Assembly: GCF_052324685.1 (NCBI RefSeq)
Contig: NC_135226.1
Coordinates: 14,454,332-14,518,331, forward strand
Direction: 5' to 3'
Source of the DNA: Brachyhypopomus gauderio
Lineage: Eukaryota; Chordata; Actinopteri; Gymnotiformes; Hypopomidae
DNA: 64,000 nt
Shown here piece by piece: positions 14,198-32,543 of this stretch. Below the pieces are notes generated by a model. That model was not told the DNA's origin. It did not search any database and saw only the letters and a program-made list of their open reading frames with translations. A program made the translations under genes and the position numbers. Positions within the stretch are counted from its first letter, which is position 1; every line of letters begins with the position of its first letter.

Positions 14198-14743
14198 CTT
14201 GCGAGTTCAGCATGTACGAATCCAAATTCTCTACGGAACCATAACCTCATATCCACGGTTAAAGTATGTGGTAGCGCCGGTGTAAGTTCTCTCCATGTCT
14301 ACCTGTGGTGACCGGAGGCGCGCCCACCGACCTGCGCGCTAAAGGCGCGGCCCCCGAACGGCGCGCTCAAGGCGCGGCCCCCGAACCGCGCGCTCAGGGC
14401 GCGGCCCCCGAACGGCGCGCTCAGGGCACGGTGTCGGACACGCTTGGATTTTTACAGTGCACGTGCGGTGAGAACGAAACTTTTTCATGTTTGTTTACCC
14501 ACTTAATCTATGTAAAGTTGATTTTAAATAACTTTTTTATATGTTTAAGAAGTTTCCCTGCACCCACAGGTGTGGGGTCTACTATCACGGAGCTGAATAC
14601 TGTATATTCTACCACTAGACGGCAGTGGACGGTAGTTCGCGCGAAGCAGCCTCGTGCACACGCTCATGTGACCCGGGCGCCCGTTAAAAGAGCAGCGGGC
14701 ACCGCCGGTGACAGCGGGAAGACTGACCGAGCGAGGAACGACC
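14198..14743. promoter_or_regulatory. Divergent promoter between ap1s3 and dhrs12
   Basis: The start codons of ap1s3 (minus) and dhrs12 (plus) are only 546 bp apart. The interval is CpG-rich in two places (about 14310-14440 and 14630-14740) and lacks a clear TATA box, as expected of a bidirectional housekeeping promoter. A CTCF-core-like CCACTAGACGGCAG is at 14612-14625 with one mismatch to the usual pattern. Both first exons must lie here; exact start sites cannot be seen. Confidence 0.65.
14340..14420. repeat. 27-bp GC-rich tandem repeat in the divergent promoter
   Basis: Three full units of 27 bp (each containing GGCGCGGCCCCCGAAC) and a partial fourth that decays after 14421. The unit is rich in CpG and GC-box-like sequence. 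It opens an accidental frame on the plus strand (9-aa repeats AQGAAPERR) that is not a gene. Confidence 0.85.
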
Positions 14744-17700
14744 ATGTCTCTGTATCGGAACTCCGCCTGGTTCCTCAAGGGGATCACCGAATTCACCAAG
14801 TAAGGACAAATACTGGTGCATTTACCATTTGTACACTTAAGAATGTACAGGAAATAACCCAATATTCGCTCTCTGAACATTTTAATCATTGTAACTAGTG
14901 TGAGATACTTTGAATGCGATAGACAAATTTTGCTTAGCACTTTAGGACTTACGTTTTATGTTTATGTTTATTCTTTTACTTATAAAACACATATACATTT
15001 GACACAATAAACTTTGCATGGGACCATCTTTGCACAAGTATAAAACTCACCTTTAACTTGTACATGATCTGAGACAATGTATATTTATTAAGGTTCAGTT
15101 CGCGTGAAAACATTTTCAGTCAAAATTAGTCATGTAACATAATGCATGTATTACAGCTTAGACTGAAAATACAATAATATAGTTTTAAGTGCTAAAAAGA
15201 GTTTTCCGCTCTAAAAGTTTTTACATTATGCAATAAATAGGCTACATAAACTTTTAGGAGTCGGGACAATGTTCTTTGTAACTGCCTCATCAAACCCATG
15301 AATTCTGAATTTGGAGGTTGCCTATTTGGGGGTGTTCTGCTTGTGTTACCTTACTGTTCCACGAGGAAAGGCGACAGTGTTGAGTTTAGATGAGAACTAA
15401 GGGGACTGAGGCAGCCTAAGAAAGGAGGAAAATGCAACAGTGATGTTGACAAAACACATTAGTGTTTCTGTTTTGTGTCATGAACTTTCCAGCTGTGAAG
15501 GAGTTTCTGTGAGGGAGGACTGCTCCCTCTTCCACGGAGCTCCTGAGAGCCCGATAACCCCTTGGTTCACTTTGTTCCGGAGATATCCATCAGTATAAAC
15601 TTTTTTTTATGCAAGTTTGTTGTTTTGACACACAAGCTTTACATACAAATAGCTGAACTGGTGTAAAGGCTGCCAGTTAGCATTCTCACACAAACACACA
15701 CTACTACTGAGCTGAGCGGTGTGATGAAGACTTTAGTGGTGCACAAGCTACACCCTTCAGAGGATCAGAGGTTAGAGAACCCGTGTGTGGAGTGCTGGTG
15801 CCCTTCAGTTTATTTGATGGGTTTGTACTAAGTGGGTGCAGTAGACTGACCCTTGCTGGCAAACTGTTTCAGTCCACACACTTATGGAAGACCAGTGGAA
15901 GATGATGGCATCTAAAGTGCTCAGTCCTGGTGTCTCAACACAGCTACATTTTCATCCTGGGTCAATATTATGAGTACAACATCTGCAATTTGTAATTCAA
16001 TGTAATTCAAATGTCTGTAAAAGTATGTTTTATACCCTCAGTTGTGAAGGTGAAATAGGTCAATAACTTCCAAATTCATGTTCAGTAATGACAGACGACG
16101 AAGGTGTCAGATCACACCTTGATATGGGTTGGACATGTTCACACGTTTCTTTGGTTTACCAGCTTGCTTGTCTTGCAGGATTTGTTTATCATTACCCAAG
16201 CAACCAGTTCTTCTCTCTCCCACAGTCCCGCCAGTACGCGCATCTTTCTCTCTTCTCTCTGTCTAAATCTCCCTTTTGTTTGCGTTTACTCTCTGCCCCA
16301 CCGTGCCTGCCTGCCACGACCCTCATTACGCTCCGCTCAAGCCTGGGAACAGTGCGGGCATTTAGCGAGTGGTGCTCGCGCCCGCCGCCGCCGCCTCGCG
16401 CCCTTTATCCCTCCGCCCGGTGACTCTTGGCTCGCGAAGACAAAGACTCTTATTGATCCAGCAGAACATGGGGCTCAGGGTGGCCGGAACCAAGACACAC
16501 CCCCACCCCACCCCGGGTGGCCCTCATTAAAGAACCAATGACGCCATGCACCTTTATGGACGCCGTAGTTTTGACATAGAATGGGACACTAGCTATAAGC
16601 TTTACGCATGTGAAAATACAAATCGAAATTTAGTAGCAGCACAGGTTTGGGATGCTTAAGAATAATGAGTTTGGATGTCTGTCTGTGGCAGAATCTCTAA
16701 ATCCCTGTAGATCTTTAAATGGTGGCCAGTTCACACTGCACACATTAATGATGTTCTGTGTGCTTCATACAGGGGAGCATTTGAGTCGACGTCTAAGACC
16801 TTTGTGGAAAAAGACGTCGAGGTGTCATTGGCGGGCCGTTCCTACATGATCACGGGGGCCAATAGCGGCATCGGCAAAGCTGCAGCCATGATCCTGGCAA
16901 AGAAAGGTACCGAGAGAGCATGTGGGCATACTGAATACACCTGTGGGGTGGAAGAGTCTCTTCAGGCACATGTTGAGCTAGAGCTGGAGGTTCTGTTTAG
17001 GGAGGGTGTATTTACACTTTGACCCCCTCCCCCCTAATCCTTTCAGGTGGTACGATCCATATGGTCTGCAGAAACAAGGACAAAGCAGAGGAAGCCAGAG
17101 CTGACATTGTGAAGGAGTCTGGAAACAAAGTGAGAGCAAACTTTCTGCTCTTTTCCCTAATGAAACTTTGCTGTCCAGACCAATTGAGTTTTTCATCTGT
17201 ATTAGAGATTGACCTTTAACTGAGAACTTTGTATGGACAGCAAGATGGATTTATTTAAATTCTGGCTGCTTTCTTACTTTTCTTGTTTTTGAAACAACGT
17301 GGGCTGTGATTTGGAGTCATGTGGTTGTCCCAGAAACCTCTACAAATCACAAAGGATCAAATCATATGTACAATATTTGATCTGATGCTGAATTTTGTGA
17401 ACTTTATATGAATTCAGAGCTCAGATTCCTGCTGAGCTCTCAGTTCTCTCCTCTGCTCTGTTTGTGTTTGTGACACAGGAGATCTATGTGCACCTCCTGG
17501 ACCTGTCCGAGACCAAGAAGGTGTGGGAGTTTGCCGAATCCTTCAAGAAAAAGTACAGAACCCTCAACGTGCTGGTGAGAGAAGCACAACGCGGTCTCGT
17601 CAGCCCACAGAGCTTAAAACGTCCCCACGAAGGTGCGATTGACACGTTTGACTATGACACTGCAGATCAATAACGCGGGCTGCATGATGACTAAGAGGGA

Positions 17701-19047
17701 GGTGAATGCGGAGGGCTTGGAGAAGAGCTTTGCCATCAACTCACTCGGTGAGTCAGAACAGACACAGTCCCTGACCCAGTCACTAGTGGCACCTCTTGAG
17801 CACAAACTGTGTGTCATCTGATCTCAGACCAGTGATGACACTAACCTGGTTTCAGTGTCATCCATGTAATCTGAAGCAGTTATCACCACTGAAAACACAG
17901 TTGTCTGCTCACTGGGTCCCTATACTCTTAATTAATTCCCTCTTTTCATTCTACACTCTTTCCTTGACTTTTTCTGACCTGCTCTGCTACACTGTCTCTG
18001 GCTGTCTCAGCTGTGTACATTCTCATTAAGAGTCTGATTCCACTGTTGGAGAAGAGCCCTGACCCCAGAGTGGTGAGTGTGTGTGTGTGTGGTAGAATCA
18101 TTTCTCTCTCTTCACTGCTTCTTTTCTTGATGTGTTAAAAAAGATGACGATGAAAGGACATTTGTGGTACACATAAAACTTGACTTGTATATTGTGCATA
18201 TGCATGATTTCAAGCAGAGACTATTTAGGTCATTGGGTTAAACTACACCTTTCGTAAAATGCACCCATGCTTCTCCGCATGTGTTTCTCTGCATGAGAAA
18301 AACGACACACCTGTCTATCAGCTCACACAAAGCTGTCTGTCTGCCTGTCAGATCTCGGTGACATCAGGGGGGATGCTGGTTCAGAAACTCCGCACCGGGA
18401 ACCTGCAGTCACAGAGAGGGCGGTACGACGGCACCATGGTGTACGCCCAAAACAAGGTACGGTACCCCCTCCCAAACACACAGACCTGCCGCTCGGATCG
18501 TGTAGGCTCCTCGTTTGGCTGATGCGGTCTCCAGTGGTCATTGAGGTTATTTGACATTGGATGTGTTGCAGAGGCAACAGGTGGTCATGACCGAACAATT
18601 CGCTAAAGCTCACACCAACATCCACTTCTCGGTCATGCATCCCGGCTGGGTGGACACACCAAGTAATGTATCTCTCTCTCCGACACACACACGCTTGCAA
18701 CTATAAATGCAGGATGAGTTAAAAACCGTCCGTATTATTGTACTAATACACAGAACACTGTCTGCATTGCGTTTAAAATGTGAAAAAGTCAAAGGCCACA
18801 CCAGAACCTCCTGCAGAACGGGAGGACACGGCTGACAGAGTCGCCCGTCCGGCGCCGGCGTGGACGCTTCTGACCGTTCTCCTGTGCCACTGTGTCACTA
18901 GTGATTGCAAACACCATGCCGGACTTCCACAGCTCCATGAAGGAGCGTCTGCGCACCCCGGAGCAGGGGGCCGACACGCTGGTGTGGCTCGCCGTGTCCG
19001 AGGCCGCCATCGCCAAACCCAGCGGCAGATTCTTCCAGGGTGGGGAG

Positions 19048-19100
<53 letters not shown>

Positions 19101-19199
19101 GGAGATAAAGGAGGGAGGGTGTGAAAGAGCAGGAGTGTGTGGAGTGAGAGGAACAAAAGCATGTTTGGTGGGGGTGGCTGAACAAAGATGAAAAAGAAG

Positions 19200-19289
<90 letters not shown>

Positions 19290-19744
19290 GTGTAGAGATG
19301 GCAGGGGCCCAGTGCAGCTGCAGAGAGCAGGGCTTAGTGCCAGGCACGAACAGGATGACATCAGATTGAATTAGCAGGGCAGTGACTCTCTCTCTAATGA
19401 CATGGTCATGTGGTACAGCACACCTCACCAGTAGCAGCCGCCCGGCAGGTCACGGGGTCACGTTCATGGGTAACGCTTTCCAACTCATTTCTCCTTTCAT
19501 TCCAGAACAGCCAAACCTGTAGGTCTCCTGGGTGATCTCTCTACGTTAGCCAGATCAGACTAGATTAAGGCTGCTTTTATGTAAACAAACCTAGACTGTT
19601 GTGTCTGTTGTTTGTGTGTATATTATAGATCGGAAGACAACCGCACCCCATCTTCCATTAGCCTGGACACACAGTTCACAACTGGAAGACCAGAAGTTCA
19701 TGAGCATCATGGAGGAGATAGCGAAGAGCTTCCAACCTCACTGA
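14744..19744 (+). CDS. dhrs12: Dehydrogenase/reductase SDR family member 12
   Basis: A short-chain dehydrogenase/reductase of the DHRS12 type; substrate not established. Ten exons: 14744-14799, 16773-16906, 17047-17129, 17479-17574, 17666-17747, 18011-18072, 18352-18456, 18572-18662, 18902-19039, 19629-19744. Every junction keeps frame and gives 963 nt including the stop (320 aa; human about 317). The N-terminus MSLYRNSAWFLKGITEFTK is distinctive. The Rossmann cofactor motif TGANSGIG is at 46-53, NNAG at about 125-128, the catalytic Ser in VTSGG at about 176 and the Tyr-Lys pair YAQNK at 202-206, so it looks enzymatically intact. Exon 10 ends KSFQPH. The gene is divergent from ap1s3 and tail-to-tail with wdfy1. 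The exon 9 acceptor (CACTAG) follows a weak pyrimidine tract, but the frame and homology fit. Confidence 0.95.
16290..16560. promoter_or_regulatory. CpG-rich element in dhrs12 intron 1
   Basis: This part of the 1.97-kb first intron is GC-rich, with a (CCG)n-like core at 16379-16395 and CCAAT/ATTAAAG/TTTATGG words at 16530-16558. It contrasts with the AT-rich intron around it and could be an enhancer or alternative promoter. No start codon context or exon was found in it. Function is inference. Confidence 0.3.
19203..19287. repeat. (GA)n microsatellite in dhrs12 intron 9
   Basis: An almost uninterrupted 85-bp GA tract. With the (CA)n tract at 19051-19098 it fills much of the last intron. Long Ser-Leu and Arg-Glu frames around it are artefacts. 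Confidence 0.9.
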
Positions 19745-19778
19745 ACCTTCTTGCTTTGAGCGTTCTACGTGATCAAGC

Positions 19779-19784
19779 AAATAA
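19779..19784 (+). terminator. dhrs12: dhrs12 polyadenylation signal AATAAA
   Basis: AATAAA lies 35 bases after the dhrs12 stop codon, giving a very short 3' UTR, and is followed by a CA-rich stretch. Confidence 0.7.
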
Positions 19785-19789
19785 ACGCG

Positions 19790-21702
19790 TACACACACAC
19801 ACAAACACACTTATTTAAACAGGACAAGCTGTTTCACACACCACAAAGAGAAGCGTTAGCTCTTCCGACACCTATACGTGCCATTTAAGTCTCTTGTACA
19901 CATATTAAGCAGGACAGCTTGTTCAATGTTAAAACCCACTAATACGCACATATCTCGCGTGTGGCGGGATTGTATTTTCGAATCACTAATATCTTTAATT
20001 GTTATTAAATGTCGAGCATCCATGAGGAGTGTCAGTGCGACTGCATGTCTGCTCGCGTGTGAAGTTGCGCGTGAATAAGTCTGCTTCTCCGTCTCTCCCT
20101 GCACGTCCTGCCCTCACGGCCCTGTTGTTATAGATACCGGCTCTTTCCCGCCTGTTCATTGGTCCAAACAAAGCATGTCACACATTAGTTGTCCGCTGTG
20201 TAGCTTCCTTTCCCTGTGGCAGTGACTTCCAACAAATCAGGTCGACCAGGTGGGAACCTGCTCCGACCATAGTCGCTGCAGCCGTCAATCACACACTCCT
20301 CAGCCAATCACTTGACTGGGGGCGTGTTCTGTCTGCAAAGGGGCAGCGCCTGGATCTGCAGGGATGTGATTGGATGTTTCCATGGTGGTGCCTAACATCC
20401 TAAAGAAAGAAAGTTTGCGTAGTGGTTTTTCACTGTTTTTAATTTAATTCGACAGTAACAGTGGATTGTCATAGTGGTGGTGATGTCCTAACTGTATTCT
20501 ATGGAGTCTATGTTTGTCCAAAATTAATAAATGTCTATATGAAAAAAAATTATGTGAGAGAAAGGTAGTCACGGGACAATGAAAAGCATTTCTGATCAAA
20601 TTCAATAATGCAACCACAACTCACCAAAACCAAAGTCAAATAGGTTCAAGATTAAGGACAAATTTTTTATTTAAGTCTCACCGGCTATAAACAGACAGCC
20701 AGTGGGAGACATCAATGATTATTTCAGTATTATCAACAGGAGTTTGTCATAGTAAAAATACATGTGAGCTGTACAACAGAAATGCTCAGCTATACACAAA
20801 GATAAGCCATGTGACACTCACTACAGTCTAATAGAAGTCATTGACAAATATGTCTTAAAAACGAGAAGGACAGAAGTGATTATGAGCAGTGCCGAGACCA
20901 CTTCAACATTCATGCCCTGAACATGACACAGACCACCACGTCATATGTGCCCAGATCTCCAGCATAGACTCCTGCATGGTCTCATTCGGTTTCTGAACAT
21001 CTCATGTCTATATGTATAAACAACTAAACAACTTCCAAGAGTTTTTTTTATTTTATTTGTTTGTTTAATGACAAGATAAACAAAATGGTGCATGAGAAGT
21101 TTACATCGAGAAGTGTTTGAGAAGACCGACGGATGTTTACTTAACAAACAAAAGGTTCAAATATGTAAATGAGTGTTTGGGTTTAATAAGTTGGATTGCT
21201 CTGTGGAAACACAAGTTGGCCCACTCCCTGAAGTGCTTCTGATAAATGGACCCCATGAATGAACTTAAGGGAATTTAAATGCTGTATTTACTAGTTCAGA
21301 AAGTAGGTCAGTTACAAGGACTCACCCCACTGAGCAAGCTCGATAAAGCACGTAAACCAAGACGGTCACTGCTCATAGACAGCGAGGAAGTACTGCCCGT
21401 CGTACAAACCCGACTAATTTACACTGTCAGTTCTATCTGATGAGGTTTCTTGGAAATTCTCAGTTTGCAGATTAGTTCGACCTTACTTCATAGACACATC
21501 TATGCAGTAGCTGACATCAACCCATCTATATACATGGTCGCCGAGAACAACCAACGTTAACTATACATGTTTATATGAGCCTTATACCTTTAATTAGTGG
21601 GGTGGAGGTGTCGTTTATGAATACAATTAGAGTCCTGATGGTAGATTAGGGAGTAAGGCTAGTGCTCGGTTTTTATATTTATAGCAGAGTGTGTTACACT
21701 CC

Positions 21703-21737
<35 letters not shown>

Positions 21738-22337
21738 TCAGTGCAAAGAGAAGGAAATAGGAGGAGAAAGTTCAGTCAGAAGGGAAAGAAATGAGTTAAC
21801 AGGTGTGACCAGTAATGCACTGTAAACAGCTTTGTGCAGCTGTGTCTTCACAGGCCATCAGAAACTTCTAGAAACAGGTTTGTTTAGTACCAGAAGCTTC
21901 AGAAACCTCCAGAACTAGTTTGTTACCTAAGCATTCCCACCAGAATGGTTCCTTCAGGAGCTGCCGCTCGGTGAGAAGGGGGGGGGACTCGGGCCAGACA
22001 CCCCTGAGGCCAGACACCCCTGAGGCCAGACACCTCTTACCCTGTATTAAATCATTTACCCAAATCTTGACTTCACCCTCTCAAGTAGGTGACCAGAACG
22101 AAGGAACTCCTAACCGGTGCTTTTCATCCACCGAACTGATCACTGACGGCATCGCGCCGCTGGTTACTGTAACCACCTGGCAAGGAAACGTTAACAGTTG
22201 CTACAGCAACACACAGTAGTGTTACTAGGGTGTGATTTATTTAGTTTTTTTTTTTCTTTTCTGAATAAGTGTTTCCTGAGTTGAGAAAATAGATAAGGCG
22301 AGAGAGTGACAGCAAGAGAGATGAAGTAACAGCATCA

Positions 22338-22373
<36 letters not shown>

Positions 22374-22610
22374 TGTGCTTAGAGATACCTCAAGTTCATG
22401 TGAAATCCCACAAGGGCACAGACCATGTGCAAAGGAAGAGAGAAGTGGCGGATAAACATTCGAATACAACAGACATGGACACACACACACACACACACAC
22501 AGTACAGCATGTAGAAAGCAGGTGGGGATGTAGCTGTGGGTAGAGGGCTGGATGACCAGTGTTGGAGGAGCGTTGGGGAACGAAGCTTCAGGAGGGTCAG
22601 GTCCCGTCAA
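19790..22610. other. Intergenic DNA between convergent dhrs12 and wdfy1
   Basis: No gene is recognised. Three CCAAT/ATTGG words (20158, 20304, 20369) cluster in a locally GC-richer stretch at 20040-20380. A (CA)n tract is at 21705-21736, a 17-bp unit (GGCCAGACACCCCTGA) is repeated three times near 21993-22040, and CA tracts lie at 22337-22372 and 22480-22501. The rest is unremarkable AT-rich sequence. Confidence 0.5.
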
Positions 22611-30319
<7,709 letters not shown>

Positions 30320-30430
30320 CGCTTGTTTTCCCCCCTCCCCCAAATCCTCTTCCAGATTATGGAGTAGCCAAGACGAGTCAGCTGATCGCGGAGGAACGTT
30401 CACCAATAACACAGAAAACTACCGTAAAAC
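30320..30430 (-). promoter_or_regulatory. wdfy1: Probable wdfy1 promoter / 5' UTR region
   Basis: The start codon at 30319 is in the context GGCGGCCGAG around the ATG region, and the upstream sequence (to about 30430) contains an ATTGG/CCAAT-like word (30394-30407 region) but no TATA box. No upstream exon was found. The start site is not visible. Confidence 0.35.
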
Positions 30431-31069
30431 CTCGAAAAGCAACCTAATTATCTACCTAGCTCACGTAATCTGCTAGTATTTTCTACCTTTAAATTGTGAC
30501 AACGGTGAAGCATCTTACATAAAGTTAATTGCCCCCCCCCTTTTAAGTGTGTGCATAAAACGTTTTTCGACGCTACGAATCAGTGTTCAATATGTATGTC
30601 AGAGACCCTATGATGCATTTATGTGTGAATTTTGTTTTTTTCTTGGTAACTACAGACAAATGACACCCAAACACACAAAATCATGCTTTTTTTTAGTAAA
30701 TAAACAACTCAAGTTACAGCAAACAAGTATACTTTAATCTAAAAATAAATTGAAATTACATCAGGAATGAAATAATACATCTAACTAGACCACAAACAAA
30801 ATTCAACAATGCAGGAAATTTAAAGAACCAAAGAAATCTATACAAAAGCACGCTTTAATGTGACAAAGACACTTGGTTGAATATTTGACTCACTCAGCAT
30901 CCGAATCAAACAACTTCAAATGTGAACACTTTCACATTAGTAACACTATTTAACTTGCATAAATCTAAACTAAGGAAGAAATGTGAACCAAATATAAAGA
31001 CATGGAGCAATTCCAGTACCGCTGTGTAACATGGCACAAAGGAATAAACAATATGGAGGGTTCAGAGCA

Positions 31070-31195
31070 GGGTCCGTCAATACACCGTTTCTCAAGCCAG
31101 TCCTTGAGGCCCACCGGACAGTTCCACGTTTTAGCTCTAAGCCTGTCAGGTAGGCCTTGAGCACTGGTCTGACAAACACTGGTCTAAAACACAGT
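31070..31195. repeat. Dispersed repeat with imperfect inverted ends
   Basis: The left half carries TTTCTCAAGCCAGTCCTTGAGGCC and the right half carries its approximate reverse complement (GGCCTTGAGCACTGGTCTGACAAAC), so it folds as a long hairpin. The words match a common teleost interspersed repeat. It lies between the serpine2 stop and the wdfy1 promoter. Confidence 0.45.
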
Positions 31196-31246
31196 CTAAG
31201 TTAAAAACAAAACACATGTGTGTCTGTGTCATCTTCATCACAGCGT

Positions 31247-32454
31247 TCATGGTTTGTTGATTTGGCCAGCAAAGAGAATTGTCCCTGCAGGAAACAGAAG
31301 ATATTCAAATGCAAAACTGCTACATGCCAAAGCTTGTTCTATGAAAGACTCATATGGAGTAAGAAACAACGGCCAGTGTAATGTGTATGAAATTTACCTG
31401 TAGGGTTGTGTCTGATGAGGAACAGAAATGGTCTATCAATCACCACCCACGGAGGAGATGATCTGGCCATCAAGATCGCAGCTAGGTAGAAAATACAGGA
31501 ATACACACATGACCACATGAGGGCACTGTGAACTGCATCTAGACACTTTCATAAACAACCTGTTTCTGACCACAGCAAGAATTATCCAAACTCTGTACAT
31601 AAGTATCTTGATGCATTCCTAAAAATGGAGACAATGGGTGTAGGTGCAAGTTAGGTGTTTCAAATAAAATGCAATTTATATTCATATGTATAAAGAAAAT
31701 CAAAAGATACGTTGCATCAGAGATGTGTTAAAGCTGTTAGTATGATGCACAGTGCAAGGAGTTTCCTTTCTCCTGGAAGGGTTACAAAGCACTTTTATAG
31801 GAACTACATAGTACTTTAACTGAATTAATTCTGCCATAAAGGCAGCTGCACACAGACTTAATATAAATAGCACAAAGTCTAGAGCTGTAGACAGTGGAAG
31901 GTAATGTGGTCTTATGAGTCATCCGTCTTTTTTTTCTACATCTGGGTGTGTTTACATTTTTAGTCACCAACGAGCGTCTTACATAAAAATGCATTTGCTG
32001 TTTGTTCAAATGGTACCAGCACCTCCTTTATGCCTACAGCCAATTAGACTGCGATACCGTACAACAATACAACATAAGCTTGGAAGATCTTTAGAAATGC
32101 ATATTTACTCTGAACTGATATCTAAAGTAAATGTTAAAGGAGAAAGAGTAAGTCTTTAAACTTCATTTCTCTGTTGATAATAAAAAATAAATATTCCCGC
32201 AGTTCTGCAAAGCAGTGCTCAATTCGAGGGAAACATCTAACATTATGAATCCGAACTCAACCTCAAACTTAACCAGAAATAGACGACCCTTGTGATGTTC
32301 TCATTTTCCTACATTGAATAATTGAGGTCTGAGTGGGGCACAGACTGAAAACGTACTGGCATATCATAAAAACTTACAAATTTGGCTAGATGACAGTGAC
32401 AATCATTTTCAGAAATAGCCATCAAACTGTTAGCCACACATCTACAATCTCCGT

Positions 32455-32543
<89 letters not shown>

